This document shows positions 1-8,690 of a stretch of 28,557 bases of DNA, piece by piece. How positions within the stretch are numbered: position 1 is the stretch's first letter; every line of letters begins with the position of its first letter. The notes below the pieces were generated by a model. That model was not told the origin of the DNA, made no database searches, and worked only from the letters and a program-made list of their open reading frames with translations. A program made the translations under genes and the position numbers. The stretch is from CAZFVY01 sp964522665. Its GTDB lineage: Bacteria > Verrucomicrobiota > Verrucomicrobiia > Limisphaerales > CAZFVY01. The DNA is taken from contig CAZFVY010000097.1 of the NCBI GenBank assembly GCA_964522665.1, forward strand, positions 1 to 28,557, in the 5' to 3' direction.

Positions 1-75
1 ATTGGCGCGTCCCGCGTTTGGCATCAGCCCCGCTACGACAAAAATGAGCCCAGCATAAAGTGTTTGGTTTTTCAT
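1..75 (-). CDS. N-terminus of an exported protein (partial, runs off left edge)
   Basis: An ATG at 75-73 opens a minus-strand frame that stays open for 25 codons to the window edge. The residues form a classic Sec signal peptide: Met-Lys-Asn at the N-terminus, a hydrophobic core from about residue 6 to 18 (LYAGLIFVVAGLM), then small and polar residues ending Gly-Arg-Ala-Asn, which suits signal peptidase cleavage after Ala24. The mature protein is outside the window, so its function cannot be named. It reads in the same direction as the rng gene but is 316 bases downstream of it, with a strong hairpin between, so it is probably a separate transcription unit. Confidence 0.6.
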   Translation of the reverse strand, partial: MKNQTLYAGLIFVVAGLMPNAGRAN

Positions 76-391
76 TTCTTACAACCGCTCCATGGCAAAT
101 TCGACCTATTCAATGGAAAAAACGCGGGCACACAGTCCCGATGCGCGACCAAGGGGTCACGATCCAGCCTAAGCTGGCGACTGCCTCATTCCATAAACGG
201 CGCTAGCCACTTCGCTAAGAATCGGCATCTTTTGGAAGAACTTTAGAAAAATTAATTTTTCGTCGCTACGAACGAGTTCAAAAACCAATCCGACCGACGG
301 TCCAGGGGCGAGGCAATTCCGCGCCGGGCGCCCAGAAGGCGGCCGGCGCGGTAGAATCCGGAACGTCACGTCGCCACGAGACGAAGCGCCT
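76..391. other. Intergenic stretch without a convincing gene
   Basis: This 316-base gap lies between the end of rng and the start of the exported protein. It holds the hairpin listed separately at 319-351, a perfect 14-base AT palindrome at 247-260, and a small hairpin at 164-177. A minus-strand open frame at 169-369 (66 codons) has no recognisable family, signal peptide or ribosome site and spans the hairpin, so it is not called. The promoter of the exported protein presumably lies here, but no clear -35/-10 pair was found. Confidence 0.5.
319..351 (-). terminator. Strong GC hairpin downstream of rng, terminator-like
   Basis: Bases 319-332 pair with 338-351 in a 14-bp stem with a single G-G mismatch (328/342) and a 5-base loop. 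The hairpin starts about 40 nt after the rng stop codon on the minus strand. No T-tract follows on either strand, so it is not a textbook intrinsic terminator. It could instead end transcription with help or protect the 3' end of the operon mRNA. Confidence 0.4.
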
Positions 392-2383
392 CTACGAACC
401 GACGCTCGCCAATTCCTCGTTGTTCGAGACGTTCACGATCTTGAACTGTTCGGCATGAAACGCTGGATCCGCGCGGAACGATAGCTTTCCGAAGTAGCGC
501 TTTTCCAAATCGATCAGCAGCTTTTCATCTTCGGTGCGGAGGCGATCCAGCACCGTCGAGTTTACCACGATCCGAAGTTGAAAATCGGAATCATCGCGCT
601 GGCGTTTTTTGAGTATTTCGCTGAGTTTGCGCTGAATCTCGACGCTCATCGTTAGGGAACTCTTCACCTTGCCCCTGCCCTTGCAATACGGACAATCATC
701 GTAAACCGCGGCCCGAACGCTCTCGGAATGCCGTTGGCGCGTCATCTCCATCAGACCCAGTTGCGAGATGGGCAGAATATGGGTCTTGGCTTTGTCACGC
801 CGCAGCCCTTCCTTCACGCGTTGGTAAACATTTTGTTGATCGCGGCGTGATTTCATGTCGATGAAATCGAGCACGATCAAACCGCCCATATTGCGCAGCC
901 GCAATTGGCGACAAATCTCGTCCGCCGCCTCGACGTTGACCTTGAGGATGGTTGATTCCTGGTCCTTGGTGCCTTTGTGCCGACCGGTGTTCACGTCGAT
1001 GGCCACCAAGGCTTCGGTTTCATCGACGACGATATAACCGCCGCCTTTAAGATGCACCTGACGCGAAAACGCGCTCTCCAACTGGCGAGAGATGCCGAAG
1101 CGGTCGAAGACCGGCTGCGATTCGTTGTAGAGGCGCACTTTGCTTACCGAGCGCGTCGAGATCTTCGAGATCATCTGGCGAATGCGGTCGAATTGTTGCG
1201 GGCCATCCACCACGATCCGTTCGACGTCTTCGGTCAAAAAGTCGCGCACCGTTCGTTCGACAAGATCCGGCTCGAGGAAAACGCAGGTGGCGGAGGGTTG
1301 CTTGTTGATCCGATCCTGGATTTGCTTCCATTCCTCGACCAGCAAGGCCAAATCGCGGACGAAGTAGCGGGCCTTCTGTCCCTCGCCCACCGTCCGGATA
1401 ATGACTCCCATGCCATCGGGAATCGTCAGGCTCCGGAGAATCTTCTTCAAGCGCTGGCGCTCTTCGTGATGCTCGATCTTGCGCGAGATGCCGCTTTGAT
1501 CCGAGTTTGGCAACAAGACCAGGTAACGGCCCGGCAACGCGAGGTTGGTGGTGACTCGCGGTCCCTTGGTGCCAATGGGACCCTTGGTGACCTGCACGAT
1601 GATGTCGCTGCCCGGTGGGTAAAGGCGGGGAATGTCCCGTTGCGTAATGCGCGGCTTGTCGCGTTTCTTGCCCTCGCGTTCCACGACCTCGACCGCGCTA
1701 TCAAATTGGGCCGGCACGATATCCCAATAATGAAGAAAGGCGTTCTTCTCGAAACCTATATCGACAAACGCCGCCTTGAGGCCGTCCTCGAGGTTCTTAA
1801 CCTTGCCTTTGAAAATGCTGCCGACGAGCCGTTCGTCAGAAGTGCGTTCGATGGTGAACTCTTCGAGTTTTCCTTCTTCCAGGACGGCCACCCGAATCTC
1901 GAGGGATTCAGCGTTGATAATGACTTCCTTATGCCGCCGCTTCTCGGGTTTGATGAATTTCTGGACGCGCTTAATGACCTTGTTCGCCGCGGCTTTGAGG
2001 GTACCGACGATGCCCGGCGCTTGCGGCTCGGCCACCGGGACCGGCGCGAATTCGGCTTCTTCTTTGACTTCGGCGGGAACGCCCAAATCTGGCTCGCGAA
2101 AATCACCGCGCTGACGGCCGGCCGCGTCGCCCCCCTGCTGCGCGGCCGTCGTCTCCGGCGTTTCTTCCGGCAACCCGGCCGCCTTGCTTTCGGAGCGCAG
2201 GATTTCACGTTCGTGCCGCTGGCGGTCAAAAACCGAGTCGTCGGTCGTCTGCTTTTGGCCGACCGCCTCGGCGCGGGCTTCGCTGGCGGCGCGTTCGGAC
2301 CGTTGCGCGCCGGGATTCAAACCGCCGCTGGGCCGAAAACGCTGACCGCCGCGATTGCGGCGGGAAAATGTTCTTTCACTCAT
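392..2383 (-). CDS. rng: Ribonuclease E/G family endoribonuclease
   Basis: 663 aa. Members cut single-stranded A/U-rich RNA in mRNA decay and in rRNA and tRNA maturation. An S1 RNA-binding domain occupies about residues 185-265 (RLVGSIFKGKVKNLEDGLKA onward). The DNase I-like catalytic core carries the two metal-binding aspartates, D463 (AIDVNTG) and D506 (VLDFIDM). The zinc-link motif that joins subunits follows, with C564 and C567 (CPYCKGRG). Unlike E. coli RNase E there is no long C-terminal scaffold. Instead about 150 charged, low-complexity residues rich in Arg, Glu, Gln and Ala precede the S1 domain. The ATG at 2383 lies 2 nt after the rodA stop, so the gene is the last of the mre/mrd operon, a common arrangement for rng. 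A naming choice between rng and rne is partly arbitrary because the core is G-like and the extension is N-terminal. Confidence 0.93.
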   Translation of the reverse strand: MSERTFSRRNRGGQRFRPSGGLNPGAQRSERAASEARAEAVGQKQTTDDSVFDRQRHEREILRSESKAAGLPEETPETTAAQQGGDAAGRQRGDFREPDLGVPAEVKEEAEFAPVPVAEPQAPGIVGTLKAAANKVIKRVQKFIKPEKRRHKEVIINAESLEIRVAVLEEGKLEEFTIERTSDERLVGSIFKGKVKNLEDGLKAAFVDIGFEKNAFLHYWDIVPAQFDSAVEVVEREGKKRDKPRITQRDIPRLYPPGSDIIVQVTKGPIGTKGPRVTTNLALPGRYLVLLPNSDQSGISRKIEHHEERQRLKKILRSLTIPDGMGVIIRTVGEGQKARYFVRDLALLVEEWKQIQDRINKQPSATCVFLEPDLVERTVRDFLTEDVERIVVDGPQQFDRIRQMISKISTRSVSKVRLYNESQPVFDRFGISRQLESAFSRQVHLKGGGYIVVDETEALVAIDVNTGRHKGTKDQESTILKVNVEAADEICRQLRLRNMGGLIVLDFIDMKSRRDQQNVYQRVKEGLRRDKAKTHILPISQLGLMEMTRQRHSESVRAAVYDDCPYCKGRGKVKSSLTMSVEIQRKLSEILKKRQRDDSDFQLRIVVNSTVLDRLRTEDEKLLIDLEKRYFGKLSFRADPAFHAEQFKIVNVSNNEELASVGS

Positions 2384-2385
2384 AA

Positions 2386-3597
2386 TTAATAATTTCTTCG
2401 ATGGATGTAAACGTTCTGCAAAATGCCGATCGCGACCAGCGAACAGACCACTGAAGACCCGCCGTAACTTAACAGCGGCAGTGGAATGCCCGTCACTGGC
2501 ATCAGACTGATGTTCATGCCGATATTGATGAAGACATGGCTAAAGAGCAGCGTCACCGCCCCGACCGCCACTAACTTGCCCAGGCGGTCGCGCGCCTGGC
2601 CGGCGATTCGGAGGCCACTAAACAGCACCACCGTGTAAAGGGTGATGACCACTACGCTCCCGGCAAAACCAGTCTCCTCCGCGATGACCGAGAAAATGAA
2701 ATCGGTATCGGCCACCGCCCGAGGCAAATATCCCAACGCGTTCTGCGTGCCCTGACGCCAGCCTTTGCCGGTCAGGCCGCCCGAGCCGACGGAGATCAGC
2801 GCCTGCTCGACATTATAGGAGTACTTGCGCCGCTCCTCGCGGGCGCGCTGCACGACGTCCCGTTGGGTGGCGTCACGCGGCGCAAAGTCCCGCCCGAAGT
2901 AAACCAACAACCGCCGCCGCTGGTAATCCTTCAACTTGATCTGCCACTTCGGCGGCGCGAACAAGACATCGACCAACACCAGCGCCACGAGCACCGCCAC
3001 GCCCGCCAGGAGACGGCCGAGATAGCGCCGCGGCACGCCCGCGACGAACATCATCGCCAATCCGACGGGCATGAGCACCAGCGCCGAGCCGAGGTCCGGT
3101 TCCTTGAGGATGAGCACAAACGGCAGCAGGGCCATGCCGACCGCCTTCAAGAACACCGGCGGCAACTGTAGTTCATCCTTGGGACGGCTGAGGAAATTGG
3201 CCAAAAACAGGATGAAGGTGAGTTTGGCGAATTCCGACGGCTGGAACTGGAACGGTCCCAAATCGATCCAGCGGCGCGAGCCATGATGCGAAGCCGCGAC
3301 GCCCGAAAAGCAGACTACCGTCAAAAGCACAATCGTCGCCCAGTAGGCGACCAGCGACCAGCGAGCCAATTGGTGATAATCGACCCAACAGAAAAGGAGC
3401 GCGCCGCTGGCGCCCACCGCGTACCAAATCGCCTGGCGCAAGAACCGTTGCCGAAACCACGGTGACGAAGTCCCCAGATCCGACACGGACGTCGCGCTGT
3501 AGATGAATGCCACTCCAACCAGCATCAGGCCGAGCAACGCCAACATCATCGGCCAATCGACGCGCGATTTGCGGACGTTAAGACCTTCTTCGTACAT
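2386..3597 (-). CDS. rodA: Rod-shape peptidoglycan glycosyltransferase RodA (SEDS family)
   Basis: 403 aa integral membrane protein that polymerises lipid II into glycan strands with PBP2 during lateral wall growth. About ten hydrophobic segments are visible, the first at residues 16-35. The SEDS signature lies at about 358-382 (NIGMNISLMPVTGIPLPLLS followed by YGGSS). The conserved catalytic-region aspartate in the TDFIF motif is D299. A long basic cytoplasmic or loop stretch at 216-262 (KDYQRRRLLVYFGRDFAPRD) is typical of RodA. The ATG start has a GAGGG sequence about 10 nt upstream and sits 1 nt after the mrdA stop, so the two partner genes are translationally close. FtsW is the alternative name within the family, but the position beside PBP2 and MreBCD favours RodA. 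Confidence 0.95.
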   Translation of the reverse strand: MYEEGLNVRKSRVDWPMMLALLGLMLVGVAFIYSATSVSDLGTSSPWFRQRFLRQAIWYAVGASGALLFCWVDYHQLARWSLVAYWATIVLLTVVCFSGVAASHHGSRRWIDLGPFQFQPSEFAKLTFILFLANFLSRPKDELQLPPVFLKAVGMALLPFVLILKEPDLGSALVLMPVGLAMMFVAGVPRRYLGRLLAGVAVLVALVLVDVLFAPPKWQIKLKDYQRRRLLVYFGRDFAPRDATQRDVVQRAREERRKYSYNVEQALISVGSGGLTGKGWRQGTQNALGYLPRAVADTDFIFSVIAEETGFAGSVVVITLYTVVLFSGLRIAGQARDRLGKLVAVGAVTLLFSHVFINIGMNISLMPVTGIPLPLLSYGGSSVVCSLVAIGILQNVYIHRRNY

Positions 3598-3598
3598 T

Positions 3599-5581
3599 CT
3601 ACTCGGCCCTCACGAACGTGTCCGGCCGGCCCGGGGATGGTTGCTCGCGTTTCACGATTGCCTGATAGATCAGACGGGCGAGTGGGCCGCACGTTCCCCC
3701 GCCGGAACTGCCATCTTCCACCATCACCACGACGACGTAACGCGGATCTTTATACGGCGCGTAGGAGACAAACCAAGTCGTGTGCCCGGTGATCATGCCC
3801 GCGCGTTTGATTTGCGCGGTGCCGGTTTTGCCGCAAATCTGGAAATTGGGAATCGCCGCCCCGCGCCCGGACCCTTTAATCGTCGGGTGTTCGACATCGG
3901 CCCGCATGGCGGCGCGGACCAATTCGAGGTTTTTTGGCTTAAGCTCGATGACGCTGCGCACCCGACCGGCTGGGAACGCGGTCACTTGGACGTCGCCGCC
4001 CGGCTCCTGCTCCTCAATCCGGTCCACCAGGCGCGGCCAGAAGATCCGGCCGCCATTGGCGACGGCTGCCGTCAAGACCGCCATCTGCAACGGCGTCACG
4101 GTGATCTCCTGTCCGATCGACACGTTGGCGGTGTTCCCCTCGTTCCAGAGGTGCGCGACATCCCGAAACGCAGGTATTTCACCGGTGACCTCCTGGCGGG
4201 GAAAAACACCGGTTTTCTCACCCAGATGAAACCGGTGCGCCATGTCGAGCAAGCGTTCCAAACCAGTCTTTAAACCGAAATGGATAAAATAGGTGTTGCT
4301 CGAGAGCGCGAACGCCGGGGTAAAGTCATAATCACCCGCTGGCGCGGTCGAGGCGATCGAACGCCGGCCGAGTTGGTACCAGCCGGGATCGTGGATGATC
4401 TCGTTCGGGTCCAGCGTCCCCGCCTCCAGCCCAGCCAGCGCGGTTACGATTTTGAAGGTTGAACCCGGCTGGTACGCGCCGAACGTCGCGCGATTGAACG
4501 TCGGGTTCAGTTTCGGATCCGTCAGCTTCCGCCATTCCTCGGGCGAAATCCGTCCCAAAAAAAGATTCGGGTCATAACTCGGAACGGAGACCAACGCCAG
4601 GATATCGCCGTTCCGCGCGTCCATGACGACCGCGGCGCCGCGGGTTTCCGGCCCGTGCGATTGCAGGGCCTGAGCCGCCGCCAACTGAATGCGCAGATCA
4701 ATCGTCAAGACGACGTTTTTGCCCGGCTCCGGGTTCACCTGCAGTGGCGGAACGATGGTCAAGGTCCCCGGCACGCTGGCTTCGGAGCCGGTCCGATTAT
4801 TGCCGCTTTGGACGTAACCGAGATTGTTCACGAGCATCGATTTGGCGCCGGCGTGACCCCGCAACTCCTCGTCGAAATTCGCCTCCTCCCCGATCGCGCC
4901 GCGGAAGTCGGTCAGGCGGTAGTTGTAAACCGTTTCATCATCGTCGATGGAATTGTTATCCCGCTCGACGTACCCGACGAGGTGGGCTGTGGCGGGGCCA
5001 TTCGGATACGAGCGCAACGGCTGCGCCTCGAGGTCCACGCCTGGGAGATTCATCGAATTCTCCTCGAAACGGGCAACCTGCTGGGGAGTAAGGCCCTCGA
5101 TCACCGAGAATGGCAAAGCCAGTTGCCGTTCATAATGCTGTTCGAACCGCTTCTGATCGAAGGGAATCGGATATTGCACGATGGCGGCAATCTGTTGGAC
5201 GAGATTGCTGACGACTCTAGCCCGCGACTCGCGTTGCATGTCCGCCAACTGCGCGGTGGTCCATTTCACCTTGCGAGCCAACTTCCGCTCCCGAAAATCG
5301 GCTTGGAAGTATTCGCGCAATTCGTTGAGGTAAATGCTGACGTTGTAGCTGGGGCGATTCTCGGCGAGGGGCAGTCCATTGCGGTCGAGGATCTTGCCCC
5401 GCATGGCCGGCAGACGAACGGTGCGGAACGACTGCGTGCGCAGGTCTGCCTCGTAGCGCCGACTGGACAACACTTGCACCTTCCACAGTCCCGCCAGTAA
5501 CAGCGCGATGCCGCCCAACAAACAGAACGCGAGGGTGCGCAGTTGCCGGTCACCCTTTTCGAGTTGATCAACGACCAGCAT
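3599..5581 (-). CDS. mrdA: Penicillin-binding protein 2, class B transpeptidase
   Basis: 660 aa. It cross-links peptidoglycan in the elongasome as the partner of RodA. There is one N-terminal membrane anchor (about 18-36), a dimerisation/pedestal domain beginning near RLPAMRGKILDRNG (57-69), and a C-terminal transpeptidase domain. The active-site motifs are all present: S374-T-F-K377 (SxxK, in GAYQPGSTFK), S427-S-N429 (SxN) and K585-T-G587 (KTG, in CGKTGTAQ). Length is close to that of E. coli PBP2 (633 aa). A GGGGGAAAAG stretch lies 5' of the ATG within the end of mreD, giving a plausible ribosome site. The gene begins 3 nt after the mreD stop and ends 1 nt before rodA. Confidence 0.95.
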   Translation of the reverse strand: MLVVDQLEKGDRQLRTLAFCLLGGIALLLAGLWKVQVLSSRRYEADLRTQSFRTVRLPAMRGKILDRNGLPLAENRPSYNVSIYLNELREYFQADFRERKLARKVKWTTAQLADMQRESRARVVSNLVQQIAAIVQYPIPFDQKRFEQHYERQLALPFSVIEGLTPQQVARFEENSMNLPGVDLEAQPLRSYPNGPATAHLVGYVERDNNSIDDDETVYNYRLTDFRGAIGEEANFDEELRGHAGAKSMLVNNLGYVQSGNNRTGSEASVPGTLTIVPPLQVNPEPGKNVVLTIDLRIQLAAAQALQSHGPETRGAAVVMDARNGDILALVSVPSYDPNLFLGRISPEEWRKLTDPKLNPTFNRATFGAYQPGSTFKIVTALAGLEAGTLDPNEIIHDPGWYQLGRRSIASTAPAGDYDFTPAFALSSNTYFIHFGLKTGLERLLDMAHRFHLGEKTGVFPRQEVTGEIPAFRDVAHLWNEGNTANVSIGQEITVTPLQMAVLTAAVANGGRIFWPRLVDRIEEQEPGGDVQVTAFPAGRVRSVIELKPKNLELVRAAMRADVEHPTIKGSGRGAAIPNFQICGKTGTAQIKRAGMITGHTTWFVSYAPYKDPRYVVVVMVEDGSSGGGTCGPLARLIYQAIVKREQPSPGRPDTFVRAE

Positions 5582-5584
5582 GAC

Positions 5585-6133
5585 TCAACTTTTCCCCCGT
5601 TTTATCTCGCGGTCAGGCCGGAAGCTGGACTCGGCCGCGACCGGATACGCGAACGCGTGATTGAAGTGGTTAAAGAGGCGGAAACAGAACGGCGTGGCCA
5701 AGCCGCCGACGGCCATGACCAGGATTTGCCACGCCGTGCCCCAGCCATACACGGGCTGGGCGCCCGAAACCAACATCAACCCCAAGGTCAGCAAGGGCGC
5801 GAAGGCGCAGGCGCCGATTCCCAGCATGGCTTGGGCAAAAACCTGTTCCCGCAAGATCTTGTCGCGGTATCGATAGGTCCCGAAACCGATCAGAAAGAGT
5901 GGCACAGTCGAAACACCGAGTGGATTCGCCGTCATCGCGTCAAAACTAAGGCCGCCAAAAAGCGCCAGCGCGACGAGTGTCCAAAGGTCAGTCCGGCAGC
6001 CGGCGTAAACCGCCAGGCACGGGAGCAAATCGATTTGCGCGCCGAGCGCGTGACGAACCCATTGGCACGACGACTCAAGGAAGACCGCGAGATACGCGCC
6101 AAGCAGCAGAGAGATGGCCGTTAGTCCGCTCAT
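5585..6133 (-). CDS. mreD: Rod-shape-determining protein MreD
   Basis: 182 aa, hydrophobic throughout with about five membrane segments, beginning MSGLTAISLLLGAYLAVFLE. MreD proteins link MreC to the RodA/PBP2 synthase in the cytoplasmic membrane, but sequence conservation is low, so the call rests on size, hydrophobicity and position between mreC and mrdA. Its ATG overlaps the mreC stop codon (ATGA at 6133-6130), which points to translational coupling. The C-terminus is basic (RPDREIKRGKS), as expected for a cytoplasmic tail. Confidence 0.88.
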   Translation of the reverse strand: MSGLTAISLLLGAYLAVFLESSCQWVRHALGAQIDLLPCLAVYAGCRTDLWTLVALALFGGLSFDAMTANPLGVSTVPLFLIGFGTYRYRDKILREQVFAQAMLGIGACAFAPLLTLGLMLVSGAQPVYGWGTAWQILVMAVGGLATPFCFRLFNHFNHAFAYPVAAESSFRPDREIKRGKS

Positions 6134-6936
6134 GGCAGAATCACTGTCACGTATTCGAGGTGGCTCAGATTGGCCGCCAGCTTAACTCGAGCCTCAGCGT
6201 AAAGCCCGTGGCCAACCGAATCGGCAAAGACGATTTGTCCGATCGGAATCCCTTTCGGAAAGACGCCACCCAACCCGCTGGTCACCACCGCTTGGCCCGG
6301 TTTGACGTGATTGTTATTCGGCAGGTAGGTCAGATAGACAAGCAATGGGTCGAGCACGCCGGCGGACCCCGGAGCAATGATACCGTTGTCTTGCGTCTCC
6401 GCCACGAGGGCGGAAACGCGGCAGTTCGGATCGCCCACCAGCGCCACCTGGCAATGGCTATACCCGGCGTCCACCACGCGCCCGACCAAGCCTTCCGACG
6501 TGATCACCGGCAAATCCTTGCGCACGCCGTCGCGGCTGCCGACATCCAATTGCAGGCCCCGCCACCAATTGGACGGATCGCGGGAAACCACCCGGGCCGA
6601 CTTGAGTTTCCACCGACCGTTGCGCTGCCAGCCAAGCAATTGCCGCAATTGAACGTTTTCCTGCCAAATCCCCTGGTCCTGCAGGACTTGCAGACGCAGT
6701 TGTTGATTCTCCTGGTTGAGACGCTCGATTTGCTGCTGAAGCCCGCGGCGGGATTCGAAGGCTCCGGTCCCCAATTGCACGAGATTTTGGGTCGCGCCGC
6801 TCAAGCCGAACAGGGGTAGAAAAAGTCCTCCCAACGCGAGCTTCAAATGCGCGCCGGACTGGCTGGGAAGGTTGAAAACGATCAACCCCAGCAACAGAAT
6901 CAAACTAAGCCAAACGTAATTCGGTCTTCTAAACAT
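6130..6936 (-). CDS. mreC: Rod-shape-determining protein MreC
   Basis: 268 aa from the ATG at 6936. A TTG one codon upstream (6939) is possible, but the ATG has a GGGGTG ribosome site at good spacing. One membrane helix near the N-terminus (about residues 8-24) is followed by a Gln/Leu-rich coiled coil (about 58-98, with repeats such as QQQIERLNQENQQLRLQVLQ) and the periplasmic double beta-barrel domain (about 108-268). MreC contacts PBP2 and helps switch it to the active state. The gene follows mreB by 36 nt and overlaps mreD by 4 nt. A small inverted repeat (ccccg 6943-6947, cgggg 6958-6962) covers the ribosome site and might affect translation. Confidence 0.93.
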   Translation of the reverse strand: MFRRPNYVWLSLILLLGLIVFNLPSQSGAHLKLALGGLFLPLFGLSGATQNLVQLGTGAFESRRGLQQQIERLNQENQQLRLQVLQDQGIWQENVQLRQLLGWQRNGRWKLKSARVVSRDPSNWWRGLQLDVGSRDGVRKDLPVITSEGLVGRVVDAGYSHCQVALVGDPNCRVSALVAETQDNGIIAPGSAGVLDPLLVYLTYLPNNNHVKPGQAVVTSGLGGVFPKGIPIGQIVFADSVGHGLYAEARVKLAANLSHLEYVTVILP

Positions 6937-6972
6937 CAATCACCCCGTCACGGAGAGCGGGGCGAACGCGCG

Positions 6973-8001
6973 TCAAGTACGACTGGAAGAAGCGACTCGC
7001 TTAAGAAATTGCAATTCCTGCAATACCCGGCCAGTTCCCTCGGCGACGGCGCTAAGGGGATCGTCGGCAATATGCACTGGCAAGCCGGTCTCCTGCGCCA
7101 CCAAACGGTCGATCCCGCGCAATAACGCGCCGCCGCCCGCGATGACAATGCCACGGTCCACCAAGTCAGCTGAAAGCTCAGGTGGGCAGCGCTCCAGGGT
7201 GATGCGAATGGATTCCAAAATACTGGATAGCGGTTCCTTCAGCGCTTCGCGAACTTCTTCCGAGCGAAGCGTCAAGGTTTTCGGCAATCCGGCGCTCAAA
7301 TCGCGCCCTTTGACATCCATGGTCAATTCCTGCTCCAGCGGAAACGCGGAGCCAATGCGAATCTTTATCTCTTCCGATGTGCGTTCGCCAATCATCAGGT
7401 TATAGGCCCGCTTCATGTAAGCGACAATCGTCTCGTCGAATTCGTCTCCGCCGACGCGCAGACTGCGGCTGAATACAATTCCCGCCAGGGAAATGATGGC
7501 GATTTCACACGTCCCGCCGCCAATATCGACAATCATGTTGCCCGCCGGTTCGTGGACCGGGAGACCGACGCCAATGGCCGAAGCCATCGGCTGCTCGATC
7601 AGGTAAACCTCGCGCGCGCCCGCATGGGTCGCCGAGTCTTTGACCGCCCGCTTTTCGACCTCGGTGATTCCCGAGGGAACCGCGACGACGACGCGGGGAG
7701 CGATCAGCTTTCGATGGTGAACCTTCTGGATGAAATGCCGTAACATCGCCTCGGTGATCTCGAAGTCGGCGATCACGCCGTCCTTCATCGGGCGAATGGC
7801 AACGATGTTGCCCGGCGTGCGGCCCAGCATTCGCTTGGCCTCTTCGCCTACCGCCAGTACATTTGTAGTACCGGCTTGGATGGCGACGACCGAAGGTTCA
7901 CGCAGCACAATACCCTGATCTCGAACATAAACGAGGGAGTTTGCGGTCCCAAGGTCGATCCCAATGTCATTGGAGAACAAGCCTTTAAGTTGCGCTAACA
8001 T
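6973..8001 (-). CDS. mreB: Actin-like rod-shape protein MreB
   Basis: 342 aa, the usual length. MreB polymerises on the inner membrane and steers the elongasome. The nucleotide-binding motifs of the actin fold are clear: phosphate-1 at 12-22 (DIGIDLGTANS), connect/catalytic E136 in IEQPMASAIGVGLPV, phosphate-2 at 159-164 (DIGGGT), and the adenosine motif near 287-295 (IAGGGALLR). Residue 165 is Cys where most MreB proteins have Thr. The N-terminal MLAQLKGLF could act as the amphipathic membrane anchor. It is the first gene of the minus-strand operon, with a promoter candidate at 8025-8054 and only a weak ribosome site. Confidence 0.97.
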   Translation of the reverse strand: MLAQLKGLFSNDIGIDLGTANSLVYVRDQGIVLREPSVVAIQAGTTNVLAVGEEAKRMLGRTPGNIVAIRPMKDGVIADFEITEAMLRHFIQKVHHRKLIAPRVVVAVPSGITEVEKRAVKDSATHAGAREVYLIEQPMASAIGVGLPVHEPAGNMIVDIGGGTCEIAIISLAGIVFSRSLRVGGDEFDETIVAYMKRAYNLMIGERTSEEIKIRIGSAFPLEQELTMDVKGRDLSAGLPKTLTLRSEEVREALKEPLSSILESIRITLERCPPELSADLVDRGIVIAGGGALLRGIDRLVAQETGLPVHIADDPLSAVAEGTGRVLQELQFLKRVASSSRT

Positions 8002-8024
8002 GAACAGTGCCTAAACACACGCCT

Positions 8025-8054
8025 AAACTAATTGAGGACAGGCGTTTAGGTCAA
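8025..8054 (-). promoter_or_regulatory. Promoter candidate for the mreB operon
   Basis: On the minus strand TTGACC (8054-8049) and TAGTTT (8030-8025) stand 18 bp apart, a sigma70-like -35/-10 pair, about 24 nt from the mreB ATG. The same stretch contains three copies of the heptamer CCTAAAC: two in direct orientation at 8010-8016 and 8022-8028 (12 bp apart) and one inverted at 8044-8050. One copy overlaps the -10 box and another touches the -35 box, so they may form an operator. Function is inferred only from layout. Confidence 0.4.
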
Positions 8055-8136
8055 GACTATTAGCCCAGAAAGTGGGACGTCACCCGTTTCCTTCCCCTAA
8101 TCGCGCGGGGCAAATTCTGTTTCCAAGACCAAAAAA

Positions 8137-8211
<75 letters not shown>

Positions 8212-8342
8212 TAACCAATTTGACTTAAGCGTGTTATGACGAGCTTCGGCAGCGCTACCGGGCAAGCGGAGCCTCCGGCGCCACCGATCGGCGACCGAAA
8301 TGCCAGCTCCGAAAGCCAAGGATACTGACAGCTAATGGATTG

Positions 8343-8507
8343 GAAGCGACGAAAGTCGTCCCGACTCCGACCGAGCCTTGCATTCCAAAGCATTCCAATC
8401 TGCTGCAATACGTCAACACAGGGACATTCTACGCACGGGTAAAAATCAACGGCAAGTTGATTCGTCGCGGTTTGACGAAGGACATTTCGGACACTGCACG
8501 GCTCCGC
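8343..8507 (+). pseudogene. Relic of a tyrosine recombinase (N-terminal fragment)
   Basis: The frame encodes a stretch typical of the N-terminal arm-binding region of phage-type integrases: YVNTGTFYARVKINGKLIRR, then GLTKDISDTARLR. This matches the usual pattern of an 'x-G-x-Y-x-A-R-x-K-x-x-G-K-x-I-R-x-S-L-K-T-x' beta-sheet followed by 'T-A-K-L-R'. After position 8507 the similarity to integrases stops and no catalytic domain (R..H-x-x-R..Y) follows; the open frame runs on with unrelated residues to TAA at 8688-8690. So only about 55 codons survive. It lies 130 bases from the 5' end of the CAT-anticodon tRNA and probably marks an old, mostly deleted insertion. Confidence 0.6.
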
Positions 8508-8690
8508 ACGGTGGAATCTTGCCCAGGAGTGGGCCATCAGAGGGGACAATACCCCATAGCAACGGCCGGGACCGGAGAACACGATCGTCAGGGAAGTCAT
8601 CACCGAAGCGTCCGCGCTTGGGCGCGGCGGTCGGATCGAACCGTGCCCCCCGATCACCCGGAGCGCCGCCTCCCAAATGTGTCTGGATAA
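8508..8690. other. Gap before the glucan synthase gene, no gene seen
   Basis: Between the integrase relic and the GTG at 8691 there is no recognisable gene, promoter pair or hairpin. Open frames on both strands cross it, but their composition is Arg/Gly/Pro-rich and no family can be recognised. The stretch is probably debris from the deleted insertion plus the leader of the large gene downstream. Confidence 0.4.

Noticed and set aside
977..2389. 470-codon plus-strand open frame opposite rng
   Set aside because: It is antisense to a clear RNase E/G gene, has no family features and arises from the GC-rich third positions of the real gene.
4655..5500. 281-codon plus-strand frame opposite mrdA
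   Set aside because: Shadow of PBP2, which has all three active-site motifs on the other strand.
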